A DNA stretch of 64,000 bases from Pedococcus dokdonensis. Its GTDB lineage: Bacteria > Actinomycetota > Actinomycetes > Actinomycetales > Dermatophilaceae. Position 1 is the first letter of the stretch, and every line of letters begins with the position of its first letter. Location: NCBI RefSeq assembly GCF_900104525.1, contig NZ_LT629711.1, positions 744,001 to 808,000 of the forward strand, read 5' to 3'. A program made the translations under genes and the position numbers. The notes beneath the pieces were generated by a model. That model had not been told where the DNA came from. It searched no databases and saw only the letters and a list, made by a program, of their open reading frames with translations. Positions 50,619 to 60,593 of this stretch are shown here, one piece after another.

Positions 50619-53069
50619 TCAGGCGGGCGGTGGGCCGGCGATCCGGGCGATCGCGGTGGCCGCGGGGACCCCGGATCCGTCCCGGCGGCCGGTCGCCTCG
50701 GGCAGCTCGAGGGCGACGCCGTTCGCCGCCGCGGCGCGCGCCGGCAGCGCCCCGGCCCAGGCCAGGACGAGGGTGTCCTCACCCTTGAGGAACCGGTGGC
50801 AGCGCACGCCTCCGGTGGCCCGTCCCTTGGGCGGGTACTCGGCGTAGGGCGTGACCTTGAGCGACCCGGGCTCGGTGCCCGGCAGCGCGCCGGACGAGCC
50901 CGAGGACGTCACGACGACGGCGTCGGCGTCCGCGGGCACCGCACCGAAGAAGGCGACTCGTTGGCCGGCCCCGAGCTTGATCCCCGCCATGCCGCCGGCC
51001 GGGCGACCCTGCGGTCGGACCGCACCCGCCCCGAACCGCAGGAGCTGGGCGTCCGTGGTGATGAAGACGAGGTCCTCGGTGCCGGTGGACAGCTCGACGG
51101 CACCCACGACCTCGTCGCCGTCCTTGAGGGAGATGACCTCGAAGTCCGGCCGGGCCGGGTAGTCGGTCGTCGTCACGCGTTTGACGACACCCTGCGCGGT
51201 GCCGAGGGCGATGCCGGGGGAGTCGGGTGCCAGGGACACCAGGGTCAGCGGCTCCTCGCCGGCGGGCAGGTCGACGTAGGCCGCGAGCGGCGCACCGCCG
51301 GACAGGCTCGGGGAGCCGTTGGTCGGGGGGAGGGTCGGGAGCTCGAGCGCGGACAGGCGGACCAGCCGGCCGCGCGAGGTCACCAGGCCGACCTCACCCC
51401 GGGCCGTGGTGCGGACCGCGCCGACCAGGGCGTCGTGCTTGCTGCGCGACCCGTCCAGCGGCAGCGGCTCGGCGGAGCCGGTCCGCGCCATCAGCCCGGT
51501 CGACGAGAGCAGCACCCAGCAGGGGTCGTCGGCGACCTCGAGGGGGGTGGTGGTCGTCGCGGGGACGCCGGCCGACTCCAGCAGCACGGTGCGGCGCGGG
51601 GTGCCGTGAGCCTTCGCGACGTCGGCGAGCTCGGTGGAGACCGTCTTCATCAGCAGCTTCTCGTCGCCGAGGATCGCCTCGAGCTCCTCGATGAGGCGCT
51701 CCAGCTCGCTCTTCTCCTTGTCGAGCTCGAGCCGGCTGAACTTCGTGAGCCGGCGCAGCTGGAGCTCGAGGATGTAGTTGGCCTGGGCCTCGGAGAGGTC
51801 GAAGACGTCCATCAACCGGCTGCGAGCGGCCGCGGCGTCGTCCGAGGACCGGATCACCTGGATGACCTCGTCGATGTCGAGGATCGCGATCAGCAGGCCC
51901 TCGACCAGGTGCAGCCGGTCCTTGTACTTGGTGAGCCGGAACTCGGTGCGTCTGCGCACCACCTCGGTGCGGAAGTCGACGTAGACCCGCAGCAGGTCCT
52001 TGAGCCCCAACGTCTTCGGCTGACCGTCGACGAGGGCGACGTTGTTGATGGAGAACGAGTCCTCCATCGGCGTGAGCTTGTAGAGCTGCTCGAGGACGGC
52101 GTCGGGGTTGAAGCCGTTCTTGACCTCGATCACGAGACGCAGGCCGTGCTTGCGGTCGGTGAGGTCCTTGACGTCCGAGATGCCCTGGAGCTTCTTGGAC
52201 TGGACGGCGTCCTTGATCTTCTCGATGACCTTCTCGGGGCCGACCAGATAGGGCAGCTCGGTGACGACGATGCCCATGCGACGCGGCGAGGTCTTCTCGA
52301 TCCGCGTGGTCGCCCTGGTGCGGAAGCTGCCGCGGCCGCCCAGGTAGGCGTCGCGGATGCCGTCGAGGCCGATGATCCGGCCACCCTGGGGCAGGTCCGG
52401 ACCGGGCACGAACCGCATCAGGTCGTCGAGCGAGCAGCTCGGGTTGGCGATCAGGTGGCGGGCCGCGCCGATCACCTCGACGAGGTTGTGCGGGGCCATG
52501 TTGGTGGCCATGCCGACCGCGATCCCGCTGGCGCCGTTGACCAGGAGGTTGGGGAACGCCGCCGGCAGGACACCGGGCTGGAGCAGCTGGTCGTCGTAGT
52601 TGGGGATGAAGTCGACGGTCTCCTCGTCGAGCCCGGTGACCATGAGCATGGCGGCCGGGGCCAGCCGGGCCTCGGTGTAGCGCGAGGCGGCCGGGCCGTC
52701 GTCGAGGGACCCGAAGTTGCCGTGCCCGTCGACGAGCGGCAGGCGCATCGTGAACGGCTGGGCCATCCGGACCAGCGCGTCGTAGATCGCCGTGTCGCCG
52801 TGCGGGTGGTACTTGCCCATCACGTCGCCGACGACGCGGGACGACTTCACGTGGCCGCGGTCGGGGCGCAGCCCCATCTCGGCCATCGAGTAGAGGATCC
52901 GGCGCTGCACCGGCTTGAGACCGTCCCGAGCGTCGGGCAGGGCGCGGGAGTAGATGACGGAGTAGGCGTACTCGAGGAACGCCCCCTGCATCTCCTCCTC
53001 GACGTCGATGTCGACGATCCGCTCGACGTAGCTCTCGTCGGACGGTGCGGCTGGGGTCTTGCGGGCCAT
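50619..53069 (-). CDS. parC: Type IIA topoisomerase A subunit (topoisomerase IV-like)
   Basis: Codes for 816 residues from ATG 53069 (an upstream TTG at 53081 is less likely because AGGAG would touch it). The winged-helix part holds [28 protein letters not shown]; the active-site Tyr is in [10 protein letters not shown]; the quinolone region [22 protein letters not shown] is normal. The C-terminal domain (from about 500) has beta-pinwheel blades. It cuts and rejoins DNA with the ParE-like subunit. Confidence 0.92.
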   Translation of the reverse strand: MARKTPAAPSDESYVERIVDIDVEEEMQGAFLEYAYSVIYSRALPDARDGLKPVQRRILYSMAEMGLRPDRGHVKSSRVVGDVMGKYHPHGDTAIYDALVRMAQPFTMRLPLVDGHGNFGSLDDGPAASRYTEARLAPAAMLMVTGLDEETVDFIPNYDDQLLQPGVLPAAFPNLLVNGASGIAVGMATNMAPHNLVEVIGAARHLIANPSCSLDDLMRFVPGPDLPQGGRIIGLDGIRDAYLGGRGSFRTRATTRIEKTSPRRMGIVVTELPYLVGPEKVIEKIKDAVQSKKLQGISDVKDLTDRKHGLRLVIEVKNGFNPDAVLEQLYKLTPMEDSFSINNVALVDGQPKTLGLKDLLRVYVDFRTEVVRRRTEFRLTKYKDRLHLVEGLLIAILDIDEVIQVIRSSDDAAAARSRLMDVFDLSEAQANYILELQLRRLTKFSRLELDKEKSELERLIEELEAILGDEKLLMKTVSTELADVAKAHGTPRRTVLLESAGVPATTTTPLEVADDPCWVLLSSTGLMARTGSAEPLPLDGSRSKHDALVGAVRTTARGEVGLVTSRGRLVRLSALELPTLPPTNGSPSLSGGAPLAAYVDLPAGEEPLTLVSLAPDSPGIALGTAQGVVKRVTTTDYPARPDFEVISLKDGDEVVGAVELSTGTEDLVFITTDAQLLRFGAGAVRPQGRPAGGMAGIKLGAGQRVAFFGAVPADADAVVVTSSGSSGALPGTEPGSLKVTPYAEYPPKGRATGGVRCHRFLKGEDTLVLAWAGALPARAAAANGVALELPEATGRRDGSGVPAATAIARIAGPPPA

Positions 53070-53135
53070 GCGTGCGTGCAACTCCTCGCGGTCGTCCCCG
53101 CACGGCGCGGGGAACCCCCCAATCTTGTCCCACGC

Positions 53136-53843
53136 CTAGACGGCGGCCGCCCCCGACTCGCCGCTGGACCCCGGCTCGGCTCCACCGCTGTGCCCGATGT
53201 CGGCTCCTCCGCCGTGCCCGATGTCGGTTCCACCGAAGGTCCCCCAGTGCACGACCTCGGTGGCCGGCCGCCGGGAGCGGGTGCGGCTGGAGCCTTCCGT
53301 GCGGGTCAGCTCGTGGCCCAGGGCGACGACCCCCACGATCCGCCGGTTCCCGGGTATGCCGTGCGCCCGCCGGACCTCCTCGTGCCGCGCCGGGGGCACC
53401 CCGAAGAAGAGGGCGGCGAGTCCCTGGTCGACGGCCGCGAGCAGCATCAGCATCGCGGCCATGCCGGTGTCGACGTCCCAGTAGGGGACCGGCCACCGCG
53501 CCGGGTCACGGTCCTCCCAGCCCTTGTCGGGCTCGGCGTAGCGGTCGAGGTACGTGTCGGGGTCGGACAGGCACAGCACCAGCACGGGAGCGGCGGCGAC
53601 CCCGACCAGCCAGGGGTCCGGCGGCGCGTCCACAGCCGGGTCGGGGTCGCGGGTCGCCGTCCAGAACCGCGAGCGGTCGTCGTCCTCGGCGAGGACGACG
53701 AAGTCCCACCCCTGGCTGAAACCGGCGCTGGGTGCCCGCTGGGCGGCATACAGGACCGCGTCCAGGGCCGGGCGCGGCACCGGGCGGTGCGGGTCGAAGC
53801 GGCGCACCATGCGGCGCCGGCGGACCACCTCTGCGAACTCCAT
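53136..53843 (-). CDS. Nitroreductase-family protein with repeat-encoded tail
   Basis: Codes for 235 residues. MEFAEVVRRRRMVRRFDPHRPVP is the typical FMN-binding start, APSAGFSQGWDFVVL and the C-terminal RRIVGVVALGHE complete the fold. NAD(P)H-dependent reductase; substrate unknown. The final 30 residues are Gly/Ser-rich and come partly from a 24-bp DNA repeat. CAGGAT lies six bases before the ATG, a near-consensus leaderless -10. Confidence 0.85.
   Translation of the reverse strand: MEFAEVVRRRRMVRRFDPHRPVPRPALDAVLYAAQRAPSAGFSQGWDFVVLAEDDDRSRFWTATRDPDPAVDAPPDPWLVGVAAAPVLVLCLSDPDTYLDRYAEPDKGWEDRDPARWPVPYWDVDTGMAAMLMLLAAVDQGLAALFFGVPPARHEEVRRAHGIPGNRRIVGVVALGHELTRTEGSSRTRSRRPATEVVHWGTFGGTDIGHGGGADIGHSGGAEPGSSGESGAAAV
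53182..53229. repeat. 24-bp repeat in the nitroreductase tail
   Basis: Two adjacent 24-bp units containing GTGCCCGATGTCGG, with a degenerate third upstream. Confidence 0.7.
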
Positions 53844-53956
53844 GGGGCCATCCTGTCGTGGCCCCGGCGAAGAGTCGCACGGCGCCTGCAAGACTGGCCG
53901 CGAACCCACCGGGCCCCACCAGCCAACCCGGAGCCGCCCAGCGGCGTCCACGAGGC

Positions 53957-54508
53957 ATGACGACCATGGCCGCGGTGGCACTCGTGAGAGGGGTGTCGGG
54001 AGGGGTGGCAGTGCCGTCGGGCGACCGCGTGGACGTGGAAGCGTCCGTCCGTGAGCTCTACGACGTGCACTACGCCCGTCTGGCGGGGTGGACGGCCAAG
54101 CTCGTGGGCGACACCGACCTGGCCCACGACCTGGCCACCGAGGCCTTCCTCAAGCTGTTCCGCGAGTTCGGCCGGGTCGACGAGCCGCGCCCGTGGCTCT
54201 ACACCGTGACGGCCAACCTGGTCCGCGACCACTGGCGCAAGCGGGGCCGCGAAGCGGCCGCCTACCAGCGCCACGAGGCCGGCCGTGACGACTTCACGAC
54301 CGATGCCGACCACGCCACCACCCTCACCGTCCGGGACGCCGTCGAGGCGCTGCCCGACCGGCTCAGGGTGGCGGTCCTCCTGCACTACTTCGCCGACCTG
54401 CCGGTGGCCACGGTGGCCCGACAGCTCGAGAAGTCCGAGGGAACCATCAAGCGAGACCTGTTCGACGCGCGCCAGAGGATGGCGACGATGCTGGGAGAGA
54501 CCCGATGA
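53957..54508 (+). CDS. ECF-type RNA polymerase sigma factor
   Basis: Codes for 183 residues from ATG 53957 (ATG 53966 has better spacing from GAGG and is an alternative). Region 2: ELYDVHYARLAGWTAKLVGDTDLAHDLATEAFLKLFREF then RPWLYTVTANLVRDHWRKRGR; region 4: DAVEALPDRLRVAVLLHYFADLPVATVARQLEKSEGTIKRDLFDARQRM. It is coupled by an ATGA overlap to a membrane protein that is a likely partner. Confidence 0.92.
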   Translation: MTTMAAVALVRGVSGGVAVPSGDRVDVEASVRELYDVHYARLAGWTAKLVGDTDLAHDLATEAFLKLFREFGRVDEPRPWLYTVTANLVRDHWRKRGREAAAYQRHEAGRDDFTTDADHATTLTVRDAVEALPDRLRVAVLLHYFADLPVATVARQLEKSEGTIKRDLFDARQRMATMLGETR

Positions 54509-55950
54509 ACCGCGACCTGTCCGACCTGCCCGGCGAGGGGGAGCAGCGCGACCCCGTCGCGGACTTCTTCGCTCGTGAGCGAGCCGACATCCGCGACCTG
54601 CCGGCCGGGACCGACCGGTGGGAGTCGATCGTGACGGAGGCGCAGCGGCCCGTGCGTCACCACTGGTTCCCCTACCTCGCCGGCGCGGCGGCCGTCGTGG
54701 TCGTCGGCGGCGTCATCTGGGGCACCGGCCACGGTCCGGGCACCGACCAGGCGGCCGATCCCGCCAGCAGCACGGCGTCGGTCGCGACCGTCACGACCAC
54801 CGCCACGGGCACCCCGTCGGCCCAGCCGACCGCCACCGACAGCCCGTCGTCCGCGCCCAGCACCGTCGCGACGACCGGTCCCTTCCTCACGCCCACCAGC
54901 TTCGACCTCGTGTCGATGACCAACGCCGGGGGCAAGCACGTCTACGCGCTCGGCTCCGCCAGCTGCCCCAAGGGCGAGTGCACCGTGGTCATCGGGTCCG
55001 ACGACGACGGCGCCTCCTGGACCACCCACGCGTCGTTGACCTCACTGACCAGTCCCGGGCCACGGGCCACGCCAGCCGGCCCCGACCAGGTGGTCGGCAT
55101 CCGCTTCGCGAACCCCGAGGTCGGTTTCGTCTACGGCAGCACGACGATGCGCACCGTCGACGGTGGGCGCAGCTGGAGGCCGATGGACGTCGGAGGCCGG
55201 ACCGTGCTGTCGGTCGAGACCGACGGGTCGACGGTGTGGATGGTCACGGCAGCCAAGTGCCAGCGCGCCGACGCGGCCGGGGCACGCGGCTGCTCGGGTC
55301 TCGACGTCAGGTCGCTCGACGTGACCTCCAGCGCCCCGCAGCAGACCGAGGCACTCGACCTGCCCGAGCCGGTGGAGTCCGCGTGGCTGAGCATGGACGG
55401 TGCCGACGCCTACGTCAGCGTGTCCTACCTCGACCCGTCGACCCACACCCCACCACGCCGCGTGTCCGGCAAGCCGGTGACGCTGGCCCGGCCCGGGGGG
55501 TGCCAGGAGCTGGGTGGGCTCTGGGTCTGGGGGACCGCCAACCGCAAGGGCGGGCTGGTGGCGGTCTGCCAGATCGGCGACGCGAACGGGTCGTACGGTG
55601 TGGCGACCTCCTCCGACCGGGGGGCCACGTGGTCGGAGGCCAGGATCGCGCGGGGCCTCGGCCCCACGCAGCCGACCGGCGTCTGGCTGACCGCCGTCGA
55701 CCTCGACCGCCTGGTCGCGGTGTCCCAGGGCCTGCCGACCAGCGCGCTGAAGTCGACGGCTGTGCCGACCCTGGTGACCAGCGGCGACGGCGGCGCGACC
55801 TGGACCCGGCCGAAGGCCGCACCCAGCGGTGTCCCCGACTGGGTGGGCGCGGCCGGCGGCGGCCTCGTCTACGCCGTGAGCGGGGGCCGCTCCTACTGGG
55901 TCAGCCACGACTCGGGGACGACGTTCGAGGAGGTCCCGCTCCGGCGCTAG
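54505..55950 (+). CDS. Membrane-anchored beta-propeller protein, probable sigma-factor partner
   Basis: Codes for 481 residues. About 55 cytosolic residues (RDLSDLPGEGEQRDPVADFFARERADIRD) precede one membrane helix (FPYLAGAAAVVVVGGVIWG), a Thr/Ser/Pro-rich stalk to residue 130, and an external domain with five Asp-box/BNR-like motifs (SDDDGASW, TVDGGRSW, SSDRGATW, SGDGGATW, SHDSGTTF), spaced as in a six- or seven-bladed propeller. There is no HxxxCxxC zinc motif of classical anti-sigma factors. Translational coupling to the sigma gene suggests that its short cytosolic part holds the sigma factor while the propeller senses something outside. Confidence 0.8.
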   Translation: MNRDLSDLPGEGEQRDPVADFFARERADIRDLPAGTDRWESIVTEAQRPVRHHWFPYLAGAAAVVVVGGVIWGTGHGPGTDQAADPASSTASVATVTTTATGTPSAQPTATDSPSSAPSTVATTGPFLTPTSFDLVSMTNAGGKHVYALGSASCPKGECTVVIGSDDDGASWTTHASLTSLTSPGPRATPAGPDQVVGIRFANPEVGFVYGSTTMRTVDGGRSWRPMDVGGRTVLSVETDGSTVWMVTAAKCQRADAAGARGCSGLDVRSLDVTSSAPQQTEALDLPEPVESAWLSMDGADAYVSVSYLDPSTHTPPRRVSGKPVTLARPGGCQELGGLWVWGTANRKGGLVAVCQIGDANGSYGVATSSDRGATWSEARIARGLGPTQPTGVWLTAVDLDRLVAVSQGLPTSALKSTAVPTLVTSGDGGATWTRPKAAPSGVPDWVGAAGGGLVYAVSGGRSYWVSHDSGTTFEEVPLRR

Positions 55951-56025
55951 CCGCGCGCGGGCAGCTGGCGCCACCGGGCGGTTCGCAGGACCACCCGAGA
56001 GCCCCGACGTGACATGCTTTCGGCC

Positions 56026-58692
56026 ATGAGTGAGGCCCCGGCGCCCCCCGCCGGCTACCCGGCCCAGTGGGAGGCCGACGTCGTCCTGCGCGACGGCTCG
56101 GTGGCCCACCTGCGACCGATCACCCCCGGCGACGTGGACGCAGTGCACCGGTTCCACGCGGGCCAGTCCGCCGAGTCGATCTACATGCGGTTCTTCGCGC
56201 CGCTGCGCCAGCTCAGCGACCGCGACGTCACGCGGTTCACGAACGTCGACTACCACGACCGGGTGGCGCTGGTGGCGACGGTGCGCGGCGACATCATCGG
56301 GATCGGCCGCTACGACCGCGTCACCCCGACCAGCGCTGAGGTGGCGTTCAACATCTCCGACAGCTACCAGGGCCGCGGCATCGGCTCCGTGCTGCTCGAG
56401 CACCTCGCGGTCATCGCCTGGGAGTCCGGTGTCGAGGAGTTCACCGCGGAGGTGCTGCCGCAGAACCGCAAGATGATCTCGGTCTTCTCCGACGCCGGCT
56501 ACGAGGTGAGCCGGCGGTTCGAGGACGGCGTGGTGTCGCTGACCTTCCAGATCCGGCCCACCGAGCGTTCCGAGGCGGTGCGGCTGTCGCGCGAGCACCG
56601 GGCCGAGTCGGTCAGCATGCACTCGGTGCTCTTCCCGGACTCGATCGCCGTCGTGGGGGCCAGCCGCCGGTCTGACTCGATCGGCCACCACATCCTGTCC
56701 AACATCCTGGCCGCCGACTTCAACGGCGCCGTGCACGCCGTCAACCGGGAGGCCATGGAGGTGCTGGGACTCCCGGCGCACGCACGGGTCTCGGAGATCC
56801 CCGACGACGTCGACCTGGCCGTGGTGGCGGTGCCGGCCGAAGAGGTCCTCGAGGTAGTGGCCGACTGTGCCGAGGCGGGGGTCAGGACCCTCCTCGTGGT
56901 CAGTGCGGGGTTCGCCGAGTCGGGGCCCGAGGGTGAGGAGCTGCAGTCCAGGCTGCTGGCCGCCGCCCGCGAGTCGGGCATGCGGGTCCTCGGGCCCAAC
57001 TCGTTCGGCGTCATCAACAACGACCCTGCGGTGCGCCTCAACGCCTCCCTCGCGCCCGAGCTGCCCCCGCCGGGACGGCTCGGCCTGTTCGCCCAGAGTG
57101 GCGCCCTCGGGATCGCCGTGCTCGCCTCGGCCGCGCGACGGGGCCTTGGCATCTCGGTGTTCGCGTCGGCCGGCAACCGGGTCGACGTCTCGGGCAACGA
57201 CTTCATGCAGTACTGGATCGACGACGACGGCACCGACGCGGTCGGCCTCTACCTCGAGTCGATGGGCAACCCGCGCAAGTTCTCCCGCATCGCCCGCCGC
57301 CTGGCGTCGACCAAGCCGGTCATCGTCGTGAAGTCAGGGGTGTCGTCCTACGGCGTCCCGCCGGGGCACCGCGCCCGCCCGACGAGGGTGCGGCCCGAGG
57401 CGTTCGACGCGATGCTTCGGCAGGCGGGTGTGATCCGCGTCGAGAACGTCCACCAGATGTTCGACGTGGCGCAGCTCGTGGCCCACCAGCCGCTGCCGCA
57501 GGGCAACCGGGTGGCGATCGTCGGCAACTCCGACGCCCTCGGCGCGTTGAGCGCGGAGGCCTGTGTCAGCTGGGGACTGCAGGTCGCGCACGGTCCGGTG
57601 TCGCTGCCGAGCGACGCCACGGGCGAGCGGTTCGCCGAAGCCTTGGCCGACGCGTTCGCCGACCCCGACGTCGACAGCGTCCTCACCTGCTTCATCCCTC
57701 CTCTGGTCACGCTCGACGAGGACGTCGCCACCGCGGTCCGCGACGCCGCGATGAAGCACGAAAAGCCCTGTCTGACAACGTTTCTCGGCATGCGGGGAGT
57801 CCTGGAGCGGCTGTCCGGCACCACGGACGACGGGCGCACCGTGGTGGTCCCCGCCTATGCCATGCCCGAGGACGCCGTCCGCGCCCTGGCCGCCGCGACG
57901 AGGTATGCCGAGTGGCGGGCTCGCGACCGCGGCATACCGGTGCTCCCGGCCGGCATCGACCGGGAGGCGGCCGAGACCCTCGTCGAGCGGATCCTGGAGG
58001 AGTCGCCCGAAGGGCGCCGGCTCACCCTCCAGGAGGTCACCGAGCTGCTCGGCAGCTACGGCATCGAGGTGTGGGGCAGCGTCCCCGTGCGGACCGCCGA
58101 TGAGGCGGTCGCCGCAGCGCAGGCGATCGGCTACCCGGTGGTCATCAAGTCGGTGGCGCCGCTGATGCGGCACTCACCCGGTCTGAGCGGGATCCGTGTG
58201 GACCTGCGCTCCGAGGCCCAGCTGCGAGAGGCCTTCGAGGGGCTGAACGAGCGGCTGGCGCCGATGTCGGCCAACTCGTTCGTCATCCAGCGGATGGCCA
58301 CGCCCGGGGTGGCCTGCGTCGTGCGCTCCGACGAGGACCCCTTGTTCGGTCCGGTGGTCTCGTTCAGCATCGCCGGGCCGCCGACCGAGCTGCTCGGCGA
58401 CATCGGCCACCGGATCCCGCCGCTGACCGATGTGGACGTCTCCGACCTGATCTCGTCGGTGAAGGCCTCGCCCATGCTGCACGGGCACCGTGGAGCGGCG
58501 CCGGTGCACCGGGCCGCGCTCGCCGACCTCATCGCCCGCGTCTCGGTGCTGGCAGACAACCTGCCCGAGGTCGCGAGCCTCGTGCTCAACCCGGTGAACG
58601 CGCACGTCGGGGGTGTCGACGTGCTCGGTGCCGAGGTCACGCTGGCCCCGACCCCGCGTCGCACCGACCCCGGTCGCCGCACGCTGACCTAG
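56026..58692 (+). CDS. GNAT acetyltransferase fused to a degenerate NDP-forming acyl-CoA synthetase
   Basis: Codes for 888 residues from ATG 56026. GNAT domain at about 20-170 (RPITPGDVDAVHRFH, then YQGRGIGSVLLEHL, the acetyl-CoA loop). From about 205 come a CoA-binding domain (SIAVVGASRRSDSIGHHIL), a succinyl-CoA synthetase-like domain and an ATP-grasp domain (YGIEVWGSVPVRTADEAV). The SHTG phospho-His motif and the usual HK of the ATP-grasp are replaced (PPGHRARPTR; APLMRHSPGLSG), so the synthetase part is probably a sensor. Such proteins acetylate and silence acetyl-CoA synthetase (Pat class). CATGCT seven bases upstream may be a leaderless -10. Confidence 0.85.
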   Translation: MSEAPAPPAGYPAQWEADVVLRDGSVAHLRPITPGDVDAVHRFHAGQSAESIYMRFFAPLRQLSDRDVTRFTNVDYHDRVALVATVRGDIIGIGRYDRVTPTSAEVAFNISDSYQGRGIGSVLLEHLAVIAWESGVEEFTAEVLPQNRKMISVFSDAGYEVSRRFEDGVVSLTFQIRPTERSEAVRLSREHRAESVSMHSVLFPDSIAVVGASRRSDSIGHHILSNILAADFNGAVHAVNREAMEVLGLPAHARVSEIPDDVDLAVVAVPAEEVLEVVADCAEAGVRTLLVVSAGFAESGPEGEELQSRLLAAARESGMRVLGPNSFGVINNDPAVRLNASLAPELPPPGRLGLFAQSGALGIAVLASAARRGLGISVFASAGNRVDVSGNDFMQYWIDDDGTDAVGLYLESMGNPRKFSRIARRLASTKPVIVVKSGVSSYGVPPGHRARPTRVRPEAFDAMLRQAGVIRVENVHQMFDVAQLVAHQPLPQGNRVAIVGNSDALGALSAEACVSWGLQVAHGPVSLPSDATGERFAEALADAFADPDVDSVLTCFIPPLVTLDEDVATAVRDAAMKHEKPCLTTFLGMRGVLERLSGTTDDGRTVVVPAYAMPEDAVRALAAATRYAEWRARDRGIPVLPAGIDREAAETLVERILEESPEGRRLTLQEVTELLGSYGIEVWGSVPVRTADEAVAAAQAIGYPVVIKSVAPLMRHSPGLSGIRVDLRSEAQLREAFEGLNERLAPMSANSFVIQRMATPGVACVVRSDEDPLFGPVVSFSIAGPPTELLGDIGHRIPPLTDVDVSDLISSVKASPMLHGHRGAAPVHRAALADLIARVSVLADNLPEVASLVLNPVNAHVGGVDVLGAEVTLAPTPRRTDPGRRTLT

Positions 58693-58730
58693 CCGGAGCG
58701 GACGCGGCCGGGCTAGGGCAAGATGGACAC

Positions 58731-59348
58731 ATGGGCTCCACCTCCTCGCACAGCACACCGCGGAGTGCTGCCGCCCCCCTCAGCCAGCTGCCGGTCGACC
58801 TGACCAAGGCGATCGAGCGAGCCGGCTACTACCCGGCCCTGGTCGCCGACGTCGTGCGGGCCGCCCTCGGCACCGAGGAGGTCGTCTCGCACCTGGTGCA
58901 CCAGGAGACCACCTTCGACCACGACGTCGTGCGTCGTCACATCACCGTGCTGGCCCTCACCGGGTCACGCCTGGTCATCGCGCACGCCGACGACCACACC
59001 GACGAGCGGCCCGGTCACGAGGACGTCGCCACGGCCACGACCGAGAGCGTCCCGCTGTCGGCGGTGCGCGGGGTGATGATCACCCACGTGGTGGCCCGTC
59101 CCGAGGAGTACGAGCCGGGGTCGCTGGGGCGCGAGATCACCCTCACCCTGGGCTGGGGTGCGGTCAGCCGGATCGACCTGATGCCGGCGTCGTGTGCGGA
59201 CCCCGACTGCGACGCCGACCACGGCTACGAGGGCAGCGTCGCGTCCGACGACATCTCGTTGCGCATCAGTGCCGACGCCGAGGGCGAGGCCGCGCTGCAG
59301 CACGCCCTGGCGTTCGCGCGGGAGCTCTCGGCGAGCATCGGCAGCTGA
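58731..59348 (+). CDS. DUF5998-family protein
   Basis: Codes for 205 residues. After a Ser/Ala-rich start, DLTKAIERAGYYPALVADVVRAALG and SHLVHQETTFDHDVVRRHITVLALTGSRLVIAHADDH are the recognisable DUF5998 core; CADPDCDADHGY near residue 157 may bind a metal. No known activity. CAAGAT six bases before the ATG is a possible leaderless -10 box. Followed by the phosphodiesterase gene in the same direction. Confidence 0.82.
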   Translation: MGSTSSHSTPRSAAAPLSQLPVDLTKAIERAGYYPALVADVVRAALGTEEVVSHLVHQETTFDHDVVRRHITVLALTGSRLVIAHADDHTDERPGHEDVATATTESVPLSAVRGVMITHVVARPEEYEPGSLGREITLTLGWGAVSRIDLMPASCADPDCDADHGYEGSVASDDISLRISADAEGEAALQHALAFARELSASIGS

Positions 59349-59433
59349 GGTGCGGCCCACGCAGGGACTGCCCCACCTCGACCCGACGGCTCCGACCGTC
59401 GCGGTCGACTGCACCGAGGCGATGCCCTAACCG

Positions 59434-60582
59434 ATGCCGCACGAGGGACTGCTCCCGCCTCGCTACGACGACTCCGGCCTTGCCGGGGTGCTGCCGGCCG
59501 TCGCCGCCAGCCTGGGGGTGACGAGGTATGCCGGCACCGGCCACCTCCCGCTGCCCGAGGCCAGGCGCGCCGTGGTCGTGCTCGTCGACGGGCTGGGTTA
59601 CGAGCTGATCCGGCGCCGGGGTGGCCACGCGCCCTTCCTGCGCTCGCTGTTGCCGGCCGCCCGCAGGATCACCGCCGGGTTCCCCGCCACGACGGCCACC
59701 TCGATGGGTACCTTCGGCACCGGGCTGCCGCCCGGCTCGCACGGCCTCCTGGGGTATGAGGTGCTGGTGCCCGGCGAGGACCGACTGGTCAACGAGCTCT
59801 CCTGGGAGGACGGGCCCGACCCGCTCGCGTGGCAGCCGCAGCAGACCGTGTTCGAGGCGGCCGAGGCGGCCGGAGTCTCCGTCACCCGCGTCGGCCCGGG
59901 GTTCTTCGACGGGTCCGGCCTGACCCGGGCGGCCCTGCGGGGCGGGCGGTTTCGAGCGGCGGACACCCTCGCCGACCGCGTCGATGCCGCCCTGGCGGCG
60001 GTGCGGGCAGGAGCCCGCTCGCTGGTCTACCTCTATTGGGGCGACCTCGACAAGGTCGGCCACGTGCACGGCTGCCAGTCATGGGAATGGGGTGACGAGC
60101 TCGAGGCGATCGACGCCGAGCTCGCCCGGCTGGTCCGCTCGGTGCCGGGTGACACCGCGGTGCACGTGACCGCAGACCACGGCATGGTGGACGCGCCGCA
60201 CGCCCTGCGGATCGACCTCGCCCACGACGCCGAGCTGGCGGCGGGGGTCCGCCATGTCGGCGGCGAACCCCGCGCCCTGCAGCTGTACTGCGAGGACGGC
60301 GCGGCCTCCGACGTCGTCCAGACCTGGACCGAGCGGGTGGGGGAGCGGGCCTGGATCCGCACCCGGGACCAGGCCACCCGGGAGGGCTGGTTCGGGCCGG
60401 TGAGCGAGGTCAACCGGCCGCGGATCGGCGACCTCGTCGTGGCCATGCGCGAGAACTTCGCCATCGTCGACTCGCGGCGCGCGCGTCCACAGCTGCTGGC
60501 GCTGCTGGGGCTGCACGGTTCGTTGACGCCCGAGGAGTCCGCCGTGCCGTGGTTCCACGTCCCGGCCCGGGAGAACGCCTAG
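59434..60582 (+). CDS. Alkaline phosphatase/nucleotide pyrophosphatase-family hydrolase
   Basis: Codes for 382 residues. VVVLVDGLGYELIRR supplies the first metal Asp; FPATTATSMGTFGTGLPPGSHG has the nucleophilic Thr (PATTATS) of the type I phosphodiesterase group; WGDLDKVGHVHG and VTADHGMVD give the remaining metal Asp/His residues. It hydrolyses phosphodiester or pyrophosphate bonds; no signal peptide, so a cytosolic role. GAGG lies about 14 bases upstream of ATG 59434, rather far. Confidence 0.88.
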   Translation: MPHEGLLPPRYDDSGLAGVLPAVAASLGVTRYAGTGHLPLPEARRAVVVLVDGLGYELIRRRGGHAPFLRSLLPAARRITAGFPATTATSMGTFGTGLPPGSHGLLGYEVLVPGEDRLVNELSWEDGPDPLAWQPQQTVFEAAEAAGVSVTRVGPGFFDGSGLTRAALRGGRFRAADTLADRVDAALAAVRAGARSLVYLYWGDLDKVGHVHGCQSWEWGDELEAIDAELARLVRSVPGDTAVHVTADHGMVDAPHALRIDLAHDAELAAGVRHVGGEPRALQLYCEDGAASDVVQTWTERVGERAWIRTRDQATREGWFGPVSEVNRPRIGDLVVAMRENFAIVDSRRARPQLLALLGLHGSLTPEESAVPWFHVPARENA

Positions 60583-60585
60583 GGT
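60580..60585 (+). promoter_or_regulatory. tdk: -10 box fused to a stop codon, tdk promoter
   Basis: TAGGGT, whose TAG is the stop of the phosphodiesterase gene, lies eight bases before GTG 60594. Confidence 0.45.
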
Positions 60586-60593
60586 GTCATCTC

